The position numbers and the translations under genes are program-made. Shown here piece by piece: positions 1-11,055 of a DNA stretch of 64,000 nt (positions are counted from its first letter, which is position 1; each line of letters starts with the position of its first letter). The stretch is from positions 744,001 through 808,000 of the forward strand of contig JAAKBF010000151.1 in the NCBI GenBank assembly GCA_012656075.1, read 5' to 3'. The notes beneath the pieces were generated by a model, which did not search any database, was not told where the DNA came from, and saw nothing but the letters and a program-made list of their open reading frames with translations. This DNA comes from Phytophthora hibernalis (lineage: Eukaryota; Oomycota; Peronosporomycetes; Peronosporales; Peronosporaceae).

Positions 1-422
1 TTAATACTTTAGTCGTGTTGCGTTTGCAGGCTAGAAACACCACAAACACCACTGGGGTGAACTCGTTCAGATTAAGCTTGTCGTCTTCGTAAAAAAACCT
101 TTTTGTCGTCGCGGATTGCCTTCACTTCCGCTGCAGCGTCTTGTGGTCTTCCATCAGCCATCTTAGCACGAGACGTATTTATTCAAGTGGTTTTGGCCAT
201 TCGGAGTTGGAAGTTAGCGTCGGCTCCTGACACTTTTGACTTCTCGGGACGATTCGATTCCTGCCCGTCCCATAGAAAAGTACAGTGACTAGACCCGCAA
301 AGAATGCGCTGATTCCGGAAATCATAAGCGAATTCGCAGACGTTTGGTGGAATACCCCATATATAACTTACGTAAATGCAAGAATGTGATATTGTTCTTT
401 TTGGCCAGATCTCTCGCTACCG
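1..422. other. Left-edge sequence without recognised gene
   Basis: I see no conserved protein, RNA gene or clear repeat here. Only short chance reading frames are present. The stretch runs into the degenerate GCTCGTG-rich repeat tract that starts near 423. Confidence 0.4.
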
Positions 423-836
423 TTGCTGCCTCCAGAGTTCGTGCTGCGTAGTAGCGCTTGCTGCCTGCGAGGTCTCGTTGCACGTGTGGTGATCGAGTCC
501 GTGAACCCCTTTGCACGTGTTGGTTACCAAGCTCGTGCCCGTGGAGCTCGTGTTGTCCGTGTCGCTCGTGGAGCTCGCCCCCTAGGCATCTGGTTGTTTA
601 TCGTGGTACTCGTAGCGCTCGGACCCGTGAACATCCCGCTGCACGTGGATATCGTTCCCGTGGAGATCGTGTTGCCCTCGGTGCTCGTCGCTCGTGTTGT
701 CTCGTATTGGTCGTGGCGCCCGTACCCGTGGATCTATCGCTGCTCTTGGCCCTCGTTCACGTGCGCCTTTAATTGCCTCTGTTGCTCGTGGAGCTTGTGC
801 ACTTGAATTTCTCGCCGCTTGCCGAAATCGTGCTAC
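423..836. repeat. Degenerate GCTCGTG-rich tandem repeat tract
   Basis: The tract is built from imperfect short units around GTGGAGCTCGTGTTGT, giving a low-complexity Arg/Val/Gly-rich translation (RGARVVR-like) on the plus strand. The same repeat reappears at about 2412-2530, on the other side of the Tc1 element. The transposon therefore sits inside a once-continuous tract. All reading frames in it look like by-products of the repeat. Confidence 0.55.
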
Positions 837-1085
837 ACTCCGCGCCAAAAGTTATCGACAGGGTGAGTTCTGGTCTGTAACTGAGTCAATTCTAGTAATA
901 TAAAGATGCTATTTAGATATGACCGGCGTACTAATGCCCAGAGGCTAGTATACGTGTTAACATCCGCAATTATGATGTTCTTGACAGGGCCAGTATACAA
1001 ACCACCGTATATCTGGCAGCGTCAAAAGTATCGGCAAGAGCCAGGCCATACAAAATTTAAGACGAAAAGAGTGATCGTAAAAATC
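837..1085 (+). repeat. Left terminal inverted repeat of Tc1 element
   Basis: This 249-bp arm pairs with 2163-2411 in inverted orientation. It is much longer than the 20-30 bp arms of minimal mariners and resembles the long-arm architecture seen in some Tc1 relatives. Confidence 0.88.
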
Positions 1086-1091
1086 ATTGTA

Positions 1092-2078
1092 TTAGTAGTG
1101 CGTCTTACCACCCTTCTTTTCGATCACCTCGATGCAGCGCCTCGGCATGGAGTCAACCAGTTTAGCTAGCATAGACTCAGGAATGCTCGCCCATGCATCC
1201 ATAATTGCTGCCGTCAATTCCGCCACATTACGGTACCGTCTACCGTTAGGGTAGACAGATCGCGAGACGATGGCCCACACATTCTCGATCGGGTTGAGAT
1301 CTGGTGACCGGGCAGGCCACTGCATGACATGAAGGCCCTGCTCCTCGAAGAACTCCTTCGTGCGAGCTGACGTGTGGATGCTCGCGTTGTCTTGCTGGAA
1401 CGTGAAGTCGGTCCCATAGTGATGTGCGTAGGGAAGCAGATACTCGGACAAAGTGTAGCCGTAGCAGTCCGAGTTTTGCCTTCCTACCAGTACGGCCAGC
1501 TCAGTTTTGTCTCCGGCGCCAAAGCCTCCCCACACCATCACGGACCCGCCACCGTTTTGGCGGCGGCTCACAGTCTGTCGCGCAGGCTGCCGCACGTCTC
1601 GCCAATACCGCTGGTACCCATCTGGGCCGTCCAAGTTCCACTTCTTTTCGTCTGAAAAGACAGTGGACGCCCAGACGTCCGGCTCGAGAAGGTGCTCGGT
1701 TGCCCACTCCCGGCGAGCCTTCTTGTGTGAGGGCGTTAAGTTCAACGTGTTGTCCATCTTGCTGTTCTGCAGCCAGTCAACACACCCCAGCAACCGCTGG
1801 ATGGTTCGCACGGATCCACCCACACTGAGCTGCTTCTTCAGCTGCGACGCACTCAGCTCATCGGCTGCCGCCGTGCGCACGATTCGGCGCAGCTCCCGGT
1901 CCGATGTGCGCGGAGGTCGCCCAGTGCGCTTGCCTACTGGGGCGTTTGTGACGATACGCTTTACGGTGTCCCTTGAGCGCTGTACACGCCGCGCGATCTC
2001 GCTGTGCGACAGCTCAGCCTCGTGCAGCCCCTTGATTTTCCCACCCTCCTCTGCCAATACCCTTGGCTTGCTTGCCAT
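1092..2078 (-). CDS. Tc1/mariner transposase (DD34E)
   Basis: The product cuts and pastes the surrounding element. It is 328 aa, normal for Tc1 transposases (about 340 aa). An N-terminal paired-type helix-turn-helix region holds the HSEIARRVQRSRDTVKRIV segment, followed by a second HTH region. The DDE core shows VFSDEKKWNLDGPDG (first Asp), FTFQQDNASIHTS (second Asp) and RSPDLNPIENVWA (Glu). Thirty-four residues separate the second Asp from the Glu, the Tc1 spacing. The frame is open upstream to 2342, but that part is translated inverted repeat. I chose the ATG at 2078, which gives the usual MASKPR-type start. No stop or frameshift is visible, so the protein could be active. Confidence 0.88.
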   Translation of the reverse strand: MASKPRVLAEEGGKIKGLHEAELSHSEIARRVQRSRDTVKRIVTNAPVGKRTGRPPRTSDRELRRIVRTAAADELSASQLKKQLSVGGSVRTIQRLLGCVDWLQNSKMDNTLNLTPSHKKARREWATEHLLEPDVWASTVFSDEKKWNLDGPDGYQRYWRDVRQPARQTVSRRQNGGGSVMVWGGFGAGDKTELAVLVGRQNSDCYGYTLSEYLLPYAHHYGTDFTFQQDNASIHTSARTKEFFEEQGLHVMQWPARSPDLNPIENVWAIVSRSVYPNGRRYRNVAELTAAIMDAWASIPESMLAKLVDSMPRRCIEVIEKKGGKTHY

Positions 2079-2162
2079 GAAGTTGGCAAATTGAAGACTG
2101 GCCGTCAGAGCCCTGGTGGCGCCAGCAACGCCAGCTACGTGGCTGGCGGTGAGGCTTCGATC

Positions 2163-2411
2163 GATTTTTACAATCACTCTTTTTGTCTTAAATTTTGTAT
2201 GGCCTGGCTCTTGCCGATACTTTTGACGCTGCCGGATATGCGGTGGTTTGTATACTGGCCCTGTCAAGAACGTCATAATTGCGGATGCTAACACGTATAC
2301 TAGGCTATGGGCATTAGTACGCCGGTCATATCTAAATAGCATCTTTATATTCCTAGAATTGACTGAGTTACGGACCAGAACTCACCCTGCCGATAACTTT
2401 TGGCGCGGAGT
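2163..2411 (-). repeat. Right terminal inverted repeat of Tc1 element
   Basis: This is the inverted partner of 837-1085. The transposase reading frame stays open into this arm, which makes a spuriously long N-terminus possible. The likely transposase start lies inside the arms, at 2078. Confidence 0.88.
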
Positions 2412-3261
2412 TTTCGTGTGCCCCACGTTGCTCACGGATTTCGTGCTGTGCGATCTAACGTTACTTTGTGGGGTTGGAGGACATCCTGTAATTCGTGGAG
2501 CTCATGTTGTGCGTGAACGACGGCGTCGTTAAGGACCTTGCTGTTTCCACCAGTTTGGGGGGTAGGGATTTCAGGTTGTTGAGTCTCTCTGTGGACCTTT
2601 TATAAAGGAATCCGCTGCTACAAACCAGCATGTTCACCCGAATACGGTATTTCACTGCTTGAAAGGAAGTCCCAGGAGCAACAAAGGGCTCAAGCGTAGG
2701 TGTCGCGCTCGCCTACTGTTGCCTTCACGATTGGCTGTACTACCAATCGGGAGATGTTGGAGGTCGCAGGCTGATACACTACGCTTGACGCTGGGCTGTG
2801 ACGCCGTTCAGGATACGGGGAGACTCAGACGCGTTCCTGGGATGCCTGGGTTGGCGATGTCGACGCCATCTTGAGGACTGCCAGACGCAAGAGAAAAACT
2901 ATCACACAGCATATGCTATTTGGTTGTGGGGCAATTATCGGCCGATCGCTGAAAATTGTGAGTAGAACCCACAATAATTGAATTGCATCCCTTTTGGCAA
3001 AACAGTTATAATCGTTTTTGAAGTCTGTTTTAATATGTACCGGTGCATCTCTTAGTTAACATGTTGGCCGGCTCAATGTGTAAGATGGCGCTCTGAAAAT
3101 GTGAATTAGAGTTTGTGACAGACTGCAAGGTTTTAACAGAGAAAATTCAGAATTGCACCAATAAAGAGCATTTCAGAGTTCTCTTCCGCAGTTCACACTT
3201 TCGTTCGATTCACATCTCAATACGCCCCTTCTTTCGCCCCCTCCTTCGGACCAAAAGCAAG
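2412..3261. other. Repeat remnant and spacer
   Basis: Positions 2412 to about 2530 continue the GCTCGTG-type repeat tract interrupted by the Tc1 element. From about 2531 to the start of the IS630-like remnant I see no recognisable gene or clear repeat. Confidence 0.4.
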
Positions 3262-4244
3262 ATGACGTACTCTTCTGACTTCCGTTGGCGTACCGTGTCT
3301 CTGCTTCACGTGTATGGCATTGATGCTGGCTTTATCAGTGATATTGTTGGCCCAAGCGCCGCACAATTTTTCGCTGGCACAGCCTATTCCTACAGAAAGG
3401 AGCTGTAGACGAGGAGAATATGCCTTCACGCAGCTCAAGATGGTCTGACGATGTCGTTCAGGACATTTGCAACTATGTAAAGAGGCATCCGACATTTATT
3501 TAGAAGAACTACAGGTCTACTTGCTCGAAGAGCATCCTTCAGTGAAGAACGCATCCGTGTCGACTATTTGCCGTGCACTGCACTTCGACTTGGGGCTTAC
3601 ACGAAAAGGTATCATCCGTGCTGCCAGAGAAAGTGCGCCAGCAGAGGTTTGTAACTTTCATTTGTGTATTTATTTTTATTTACTAACCTTCTGCCGGTTT
3701 CTCTAGGTCGCGAACTACAAGGCCAAGATGCACGCCATATATTCATCCCCGAGCAGCTGATATTTATAGATTAAACATCAAAAGACGGCCGACATGTCTA
3801 CACTTGGTATGAGTGGTCGCCTCGCAACAGTAAGTGCGTTGTTGAACTTCCTTTTGACGAGGACAACGGCGCTCGATATTTGCGATCATCGACCACAGCG
3901 GCTTCGTTGCGTGGGAGACGACACCGGGCACATTCGCGCGGTCATCATTTCACCGTGCGTTTGTAAAGAATGTGGTGCCTCTGCTTAATTCGTGGCCACT
4001 ACCAAGGTCTATTGTCATTTTAGACAATGCAAAAATCCACTTATACAGCGAGTGGGAGCAAGTCTTGCACCAAACAGGTGCAAGGCTCCTGTTCCTACCT
4101 CCTTACTGTCCAGAATTGAATCCAATCGAAATTGGTTTCGGGTCTCTGAAAACGTGTATTCAGCGGAATACAAATTTGGTATTTCCTCTTTATCTTGACC
4201 CCGTTGTTAGAGGTGGTGATGAAGGAGTGCGTTGGGAGGACTGA
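3262..4244 (+). pseudogene. Decayed IS630/Tc1-like DDE transposase
   Basis: Pieces of one transposase lie collinear in different frames. The N-terminal helix-turn-helix part begins at the ATG at 3262 (MTYSSDFRWRTVSLLHVYG). The second HTH part is at about 3467-3646 (VSTICRALHFDLGLTRKG). The C-terminal catalytic part is at about 3965-4236, with IVILDNAKIHLYSEWE and PPYCPELNPIEIGFGSLK carrying the second Asp and the Glu. At least three frame changes and a stop at 3769-3771 separate the blocks, so no functional protein is made. The gene contains a typical short intron (next entry), showing it was a eukaryotic copy and not bacterial contamination. Confidence 0.75.
3647..3706 (+). other. Spliceosomal intron inside the IS630-like transposase
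   Basis: The 60-bp segment starts GTTTGT, ends TCTCTAG and holds a TACTAACCTT branch-point-like site at 3681. Removing it keeps phase and joins two conserved parts of the transposase. Confidence 0.7.
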
Positions 4245-4556
4245 AAATGGATCCTTATTAATCTATGGACACTGTGAATATGACGTCAATTGTCTCCGCG
4301 ATAGGCTTTTTGAAACTTTGTATAAACCGAAAGAATAAGAATTCAGTGTGTTGTCATGTTTCATCTGTTGTTGATCTGATGTGCCTAATTAAAAGACTCG
4401 GCTGGTTTCATCATTGCCATCGTCATCATCACGATGATCAACGTCCTCCATGTCATGTCCCGGTGGATCGACCGGGAGAAACCCGTGTTAAATTCCCTCC
4501 GTTAACAAGTCGTGCGCAGGAAGCCCAAGTGCGTTGCGAAGAGATGGTATATCTTC

Positions 4557-5262
4557 TCAAAAATCAGTCCAGTTGCCATTGACCTTAAGGCGAATTGTTG
4601 CTACACGCTGCTCCGCATCCTCCCTCAGTCCTGTGGCTGATGATGACACTGATGAGCCAAGTGACATCGCTTGTCGTGTGGTGTTATCGTCAGGCATCGC
4701 GAAAGGTGTATCGTCTGGTTGACGGGCATCCGTAGCCACTGCATGGTTAAGAGCAATTGGACTGAGCGTAATACCGTTTTCTTCCTGAAAGCGCTTTACA
4801 ACAATTGTCGCGTCACGAATTCGTGCAGCTGTCGCACGATGCATTGTTGGCCTGGCGGCGGCCCGCTCTTGACAGTAGACGAAAACTTCAAACGGCAAGT
4901 TGCCGATAACATCTTGCCCCCATGCCTCTTTATCCTTTTTCGACACTCGCTTTACTCTTTGCGTGAGCAGCGCTGTGACATTTCCTTCGTTGATGACTTC
5001 GAAGCGATGCTGCGCTGCCCTCTTGATCGCTTTGAAGTATATGTCCTCATCATTTAGGATCAGCTTGCTAAAGGATTGATCCTGCAAAATCCCGAGGTCT
5101 TTAGCGCGAAGTACGCTGTAACACTCGCTGGCTGTAAACTGGAACGCAGTCGTCTTGCCACCACGAGGGTTTCGCTGTATGGTGCGTTTCTTAGCCGTTA
5201 AAATAGCGCGAATGTTGAGCTACGCGCTTTTTTAACAGTAGGCACTCAAAAGGCTGCGCCAT
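4557..5262 (-). pseudogene. Uncharacterised protein, probably repeat-associated
   Basis: An open frame of 176 aa (4557-5087) extends upstream in frame to about 5220 without an ATG. A plausible start (MAQPFECLLLKKRV) lies at 5262 in the neighbouring frame, so one indel appears to split the gene near 5215. The protein is basic and hydrophilic, with QRNPRGGKTTAFQFTASEC near the N-terminus and no motif that I recognise. Its location between transposon remnants suggests a repeat family member. Function unknown. Confidence 0.4.
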
Positions 5263-6244
5263 GTTAACTAAGTACACACAATTCAATACAAAATAAACTC
5301 ATTGCGTCAAACTACGAATACCATTTTAATTTCTGAGCGTGCCTCCGTCAAAAGCGCCTTGGTAGCAGCTATCAACCTCCACGCCTTCTCGATAGGACGT
5401 GCACGTGCTTGTCTTTGATGACAGAGGCTAGCCGGAAATACTAAAACAAAACGTAGCATAACAAAATTCAGCGATTCGCGCTGTAGTAGTTTGCCGAATC
5501 ACTGTACGCTGCATACCCGTGTTTGCTGAAGCTCGGGGCTTATAATTCGCTTGATTTTTACGTCAATCTGTAACACCATTGAATGCAATGTGCACGTCAG
5601 TTAGTATGTATGCTGATGATTGAGTATTAGAATCGCCAATTGGTACCAACCTCTGCGTGGTGCCGCTTCCAACGGTTAGGAACCTCGTGCTGACTTCGTG
5701 CAACAGATACCTTGTCATAAAATCAAACCTGCCTAGTTGACGTGTGGGGTTTAGCTCCGTACTGCGTGAGAGTTCCCATGCAAGCTTACTGATGCTGCTC
5801 CCAGCATACCGATGCGAGGAGAATGCGACAGACGCTGCTAGATAATATATGGGGTCCTTGATGGCAACATGAGGCTGCATAGTATATGATGAACGCGGAT
5901 GGTTAGTGAGAGCACTCCGCTCAAGGACAATGACTGACTTTTTACCGTTTGTGTTCCGGCTTCTGCGTCGCTTTTGGTCGTTTCATTAGTGGTGGTGGTA
6001 CTGGCTCCGCTGGGCAAAAAAGGTGTGGCCGTAATCATGATGGGGAGGTTTTGAAATGGCACATTGCTTGAGAGGATAGGGCATAATTACGAGCTGAGAA
6101 GTCTGAGATAGCCATGACTCCGGAGTTGAACAGGGCCATCTTAGAGTTGGGAGAGTCTGTTTTAGTTGGTTAAAAGCGAGACCAAAACACCTGCAAAGCA
6201 CAATAAGCTTAAAAATTTAAACTGTATAATACGTGTAGAGTTAT
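5263..6244. other. Spacer between transposon remnants
   Basis: Several reading frames of 60-105 aa exist (for example minus strand 5563-5880), but none resembles a known family and none has supporting context. I see no RNA gene or clear repeat before the MITE at 6245. Confidence 0.35.
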
Positions 6245-6387
6245 CTGCTTCCTCAGCGAACACCCAACACTAAATAACCTTTCAAATCGTATGTTCCAAA
6301 AGCAAAATAAACGATATATATTAAAGAAGGCTTTCACATAAAATATACTTGCATTCTCTATATATTAGGTGCTCGCTGAGGAAGCAG
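6245..6387. mobile_element. Short MITE with 20-bp inverted ends
   Basis: The left end CTGCTTCCTCAGCGAACACC and the right end GGTGCTCGCTGAGGAAGCAG are near-perfect inverted repeats around a 143-bp AT-rich body without coding capacity. About 45-60 bp at each end match the two ends of the larger element at 10022-11349 in inverted orientation. This is therefore an internal-deletion derivative of that family. I could not identify a clean target-site duplication. Confidence 0.75.
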
Positions 6388-6635
6388 ATTGCTGTAATAT
6401 CGGACCGGAAAAGGAAGTGACTGGTAGTAAGTCAGAGAAATGTGCCATCATGTTTGTGCGGCGCAACTTCTCACCTCAGGGCCGCTCCTAACCACGCCAC
6501 ATTCGTCTAGTCGTGTGGCATCGATGGCATCTTGTTGTTAGGAATTAAATCTGCCTCGACGTGCCATCGGGTATTATATCAGACGACGCGCGAAAGAAAA
6601 CATGTGGCCACTTTCATTCTTGCAGAAGAAACATC

Positions 6636-8396
6636 ATGTCCAAGAACGGCAAACGCCCCAAGAGCGCCACTTACTCGAAACGCAGTCCTGCGAAGCGGTC
6701 AAGGTTGCACTGGTGCCATTTACAGCTGCGCTAGCGTCCGATCCTGCAACCTGTACGCTGCCAGCGCCGCTTACCTCTACTGCGTCTTCAAGTGCACACG
6801 TGGAAACACCCACTATTGCAGAGTTGGCGTCTGTGTTTGTGACTCCGGCGACGACTTCTGGTGCTTCCACGGAGGATCGTCAGCGTACTAATGCAGAGCT
6901 CCTCCACGCTATTGATGCTTTTCTTGATGAGCAAGACGCACACAGCACTGACGAGGTTGCGGCTATGCAGAGAGTTCCAGAACCTATGCGGATAGCCCCA
7001 GAACCGGTAGTTGCACTTCCTACTAGTTCAGTTCCTGCAACAAATTGGACTGTAAAGAAAGCTGGCAAAGTGACCCCTCCAACTTGCAATGACTACGATA
7101 CCTGGACGGTAGTGCAACTCTGCAAGGAGTGCACAGAGCGAAAGCTTCGTCTACCAAGGACAACGGCGAAGCTAGAGCAGATTAAACAACTGAGGGTTTA
7201 TGATGCGGCTCGCAAGGCGGTCCAGTCAACGGTGTACGACGAGTACATGATCGAGCCAAGTCTGCGAAAGACCAAGCACTGCTGCATCCGGCTACTCAGC
7301 ATTATTTATTTCGCATCCAGAATTGCTTCGTCGAATGACGCTGCAACTCGTGCTGAAATTAATGCTGGCGAGGTGAACCACAGGACCCAGCTCTGGAAAG
7401 AAATTACTGATCAGTTCCACAACAACGAGACAGACTTCAATGGCCTCTTCACAGTCGGCAACCCGCGTTTCCACGGCATCGATCCATCCCACATCGTCAT
7501 GCATGAAGCCACACGACTGTACGACATGTGGAAAAAGCTATGAACAAATATGGCAAGGCGGCTACGTATCTGGCCAAAACTCCGAAGAGTTTTTCAACTT
7601 TTGTGATGGCAACTTGGACGTATTATACCTTACGGTGTGACTGGAGATCAATCCTGATCTGAAAGGCTACGTTCGTGGTGGAATGCACCGGAAATACGAA
7701 GTGGATTCCCTCGATCGGCAGAACTCCAGTAACAGCTCGTCGCACAAGGCGCGCCGGCCGGCTGCGAGCTCCCCACGAAGATGCTTCGCAATTGGGCCGC
7801 GGCTGTACATGTTCAGAAGACATGGTACAGGTCCACCCGACGCGTCCGAATGAACGTGTCGTGTGGGCAGCCCAGGCCGGCCGAAACCGGATTGTAGAAC
7901 GATAATGCATGATGGTTGATTCGGAGCAGCAACTGTCCCCCCACGGGTTCAGTCCGACAATCCTCCTAATGCTGCCTCACGTGACACGGTCCAGGCCTTT
8001 GACCGCCGTTTTGCTCAGCTCCCTCCAACGGGCAGTCGCCTTGGCCACTTTCCTCACTGCCTTCTGTTGCGCCCGAGCCGCCAGTCGTTTCTTGTTGCCA
8101 ACACTCCATCGCCGCTTTCCTAACCACCAAAACACCAATCTGGATATGCGTGGGTGCGGAAGCACCAGTTGAGCTTCATTGTGGGTCCAACCTCTGCACG
8201 GATGTGCTCGATTAAGTCTCGGTGTGAGACGACTGGGACCCTGTTGACTGGTAAACATCACCTCATTGGGCAAGTCAAGGAGCGCCAGCGCAAGGCGGGT
8301 CTAGAGGAGCAAACGGATACTTGGTTGACTAACAGCCTTGCACTCTACGAGCAGCGCTTTCGCCACTACGAAAACTGCCTGGCTGCTCTTGAATAA
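6636..8396 (+). pseudogene. PIF/Harbinger accessory DNA-binding protein (Myb/SAP-like), broken
   Basis: In this superfamily the second gene helps the transposase bind and enter the nucleus. The likely start at 6636 gives a Lys/Arg-rich N-terminus (MSKNGKRPKSATYSKRS) that fits a nuclear signal. Near 6703 the frame changes to the long frame seen at 6705-7543. That frame holds a SAP-like stretch (VVQLCKECTERKLRLPRTT) and a trihelix/Myb-like part (LWKEITDQFHN, FTVGNPRFHGIDPSHIV). Further pieces follow in other frames: EEFFNFCDGNLDVLYL at about 7590, a TGA at 7638, LEINPDLKGYVRGG at 7641, and a coiled-coil end at 8154-8396. The frame changes go in more than one direction, so this gene is truly decayed. 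Confidence 0.65.
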
Positions 8397-8511
8397 GTCA
8401 AAGAACGCTTACGCTCAACTCCCAGCATCCATGCAGCTGATGAAGGATGACACACCAGCATTTATTAAAGAACTAGGATAGAATTATCGTTTTTTACTTT
8501 AAAAACAGTAG

Positions 8512-9733
8512 TTACTCTTCGCGAGCTTCTGTTGAACGTCTGATCCTATTGCGTTGCGGTCGAAACACTGTATCTCGTTCTAGAACACCAACGATAGCGT
8601 CTCGAACGCACTCCGAAGAATTGTAAGTGTCGGTGTCGGCTGTCAAATCAGATGAGTCGTACAAACGCCGATAAAGAGAACAATCTTGCGATACCACAGA
8701 CAAATCCGCCGGAGGCTCGTCCGCTACCAACAATGCTGTCAATCCACCAACCAAGTCGTCGTCTTCCTCAACGCGATAACCCGTATTTTCGAGCAGACGT
8801 CGGTTAATGCACCAGTTGTGCAAAATACACGCGGCTAGTATTGTTTGCAGGACCCGTCTGAATGCAATCTCCAGTGGTGCGTTGAACACGCGCCATTTAC
8901 AAACACGTAATCCAAACGCCATTTCTACCCGGATGCGAAGTTGACTTAGGTAGAAATTGGAGCTGTTATGGTACGGCGTTGAGATGCGTGGCCGGGGAAC
9001 GGAGTCAACAGCTTGTTAGTGTTTGTGTACGCGTTGTCCCCCACCAAGTACAATCCATTTGGTAGGGTATCCACCACAGCAGACAATTTCCTCTTCACGA
9101 ATGCCACTGCATCTCCTGTTCCACCAGGGCTCGAGCATGTGACAGCAGTAAAACGGCTCAGGTGGTCGCAACAGTCTTGCACATTTACTCCATATCTCTG
9201 ATAATGTCCAGAAAAGAAAGAGCTCACCCTCGTAACTTCCTTCTTCTTTGGCACCCTGATCGGACACAACCACCCATCCACAGAACCGACGCAGCCTTTC
9301 ATGACTTTGGAGCTGCTGAGTTTCTTGAATCCACTTGCAGCATGACGTTGTCTAGCGGTGGTCATGGGAAACTGTAATTGTAAGTCCGGATGCGCGATAA
9401 CTGCTTCGACGACCTCATGGATGCAGTCATAAAGGCCGTTACACTGACCCCACTTGTTGAACGGATGTCATTGTAAGAGCCGCCGCTTAGCCACCGCATC
9501 AGCATGTGCAACTTGTTGATGTGCGTTATCGGCTCGATGCCGATCCGATTCCGAGACTGCTGCTCGTCTACGCTCAGATATGGCTCCAGCTTGGCAGAAA
9601 GAGCCATGGAGAACTGTCGGGGTATCTTGTAGCACTTCTGGAACTCTCTTTCTTCCTCTAGCAGCTGTGCGCGGCTCTCCCAGTCGAGGCGTTGGCGCTC
9701 ACGACACCGCCGTCGTGTTTCAGGGAGGATCAC
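8512..9733 (-). pseudogene. PIF/Harbinger transposase (DDE_Tnp_4), frameshifted
   Basis: Three collinear minus-strand blocks make up one nuclease. 9362-9733 is the helical N-terminus (KCYKIPRQFSMALSAKLEPY, RWLSGGSYNDIRSTSGVS). 8946-9365 carries the first catalytic Asp in GCVGSVDGWLCPI and the second in GLYLVGDNAYTNTNKLL. 8512-8922 continues from LRIRVEMAFGL, which holds the catalytic Glu. Frame changes near 9437 and near 8980 separate them. The exact N-terminus is unclear because the frame is open upstream of 9733. With the frames realigned all three catalytic residues are present. Confidence 0.8.
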
Positions 9734-10553
9734 GAAGAGTCAGAACGAGCAATAGCAACCCGAAACTCACAGCCGCCCGAGCCTCCATTTGTTGGCCGTA
9801 GCTATGCAGCTGGCGACGATTACTGTGCGTTGGTTGTAAATTACGACAATGGCAGCATGGCAAAGCCGCCCCCAATCACGTGAGTTTATTTCGTGGTATG
9901 GCATGGTATGGCGTGGTTAGGAGCAGCCCTCAAGGTGAAAAGAGGTTATTTTTCTCGCATGAGCACACGGAAGTATGGAGCAATTGATATATTACATGTA
10001 ATACATGTACAGTACAGTAATCTGCTTCCTCAAGCGAACACCTGATATATTTAGAGAATGCAAGTATATTTTATGTGAAAGCCGGTCTGGAAAAGAATTA
10101 GCAGTTACGTTTTTCACCATATGGTATCGCACTTTGATTGGTCGAAAATATGATGTGTTTAGGGAAAAGGTGAAAAACCTCGTTTCAACGTTCGAAACAG
10201 CGTTTCAGCAGCTGCAAAACCGGCTTACAGATATTAATAGTCTGGCGCACTTCAAATCTATTCATGCAAGTCCCACTAAAACCGCTCGAAAATTGATTGA
10301 GCTGCGAAAAACTTACTACCTTCGAAAACGTATGACATGTAAGGAAGGCTATAAACCCTAAAAGCAGGCCGTTATTAACGCAAAATAGCTTGAAAAATAG
10401 CTTAGACAACGGTGCTTCTGATGGTGTTTGTCCAAGGTGCAAATTCGAATTAGAAAAAGTTACGGTCCAAAATTAGAACGGTTAATTCTTTTCCGGACCA
10501 GTATCGTTTATTCTGAGATAGGAACGAAAGTTGCTATACAGCCCAAACTCCGT

Positions 10554-10950
10554 GGTCCGGTACACACCAGTATGTGTCGGTGCCGATCTGCCTCCCCAGG
10601 AGGCTTATTCGTGTGGTCCGGTACACACCGGTATATGTCGGTGCCGATCTGCCTCCCAGGCTTATTCGTGGGGTCCGGTATACACCGGTACACACCGGTA
10701 TGTGTCGGTGCCAATCTGCCCCCAGGAGGCTTATTCGTGTGGTTCGGTACACACCGGTATATGTCGGTGCCGATCTGCCTCCCGGGCTTATTCGTGGGGT
10801 CCGGTATACACCGGTACACACCGGTATGTGTCGGTGCCAATCTGCCCCCAGGAGGCTTATTCGTGTGGTCCGGTACACACCGGTACACACCGGTATATGT
10901 AGGTGCCAATCTGCCTCCCCAGGAGGCTAATTCGTGTGGTCCGGTATACC
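10554..10950 (+). repeat. Tandem array of 57-71 bp units with 126-bp dimer
   Basis: Six full units begin GGTCCGGTACACACCGGTAT or a close variant and end near GGCTTATTCGTG, followed by a partial seventh. Short (57 bp) and long (69-71 bp) units alternate, and a 126-bp dimer is repeated almost exactly. Because the dimer length is a multiple of three, long open frames appear on both strands. These Arg/Gly/Pro-rich frames are artefacts of the repeat. Confidence 0.85.
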
Positions 10951-11055
10951 AGAAGTCGCTGGATCCGAACGCCATCTCCCTCGTGTACGACTCGGCTGAG
11001 CCGATCAAGGGCTCGCTGAACGTACGACAGCGAACTTCCGTCGTGCCAGTGGCAT

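Larger units (their letters stand above)
837..2411 (-). mobile_element. Tc1/mariner element with 249-bp terminal inverted repeats
   Basis: Positions 837-1085 and the reverse complement of 2163-2411 match over 249 bp with about 12 differences (about 95% identity by eye), both beginning ACTCCGCGCCAAAAGTTATC. Between them lies one full-length DD34E transposase on the minus strand. A 5'-TA-3' lies at 834-835 on the left, but I could not find a matching TA on the right, so the exact target-site duplication is not proven. High arm identity and the open transposase frame suggest a fairly recent insertion. Confidence 0.88.
6479..9929. mobile_element. Complete PIF/Harbinger element with TCA target-site duplication
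   Basis: The element is 3,451 bp. Its ends are inverted: GGGCCGCTCCTAACCACGCC at 6479 and, reading inward from 9929, GGGCTGCTCCTAACCACGCC. It is flanked on both sides by TCA (6476-6478 and 9930-9932), matching the 3-bp TNA duplications of PIF/Harbinger. Inside are the two genes expected for the superfamily, in convergent orientation: a Myb/SAP-like protein (plus) and a DDE transposase (minus). Both carry lesions, so this copy is probably non-autonomous now. Confidence 0.88.

Noticed and set aside
2079..2342. 88-residue N-terminal extension of the Tc1 transposase
   Set aside because: It translates the terminal inverted repeat, and the same peptide is read from the left arm; the normal start is at 2078.
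3262..4244. Bacterial IS630 insertion or contamination
   Set aside because: The transposase contains a typical spliceosomal intron with a branch-point-like site.
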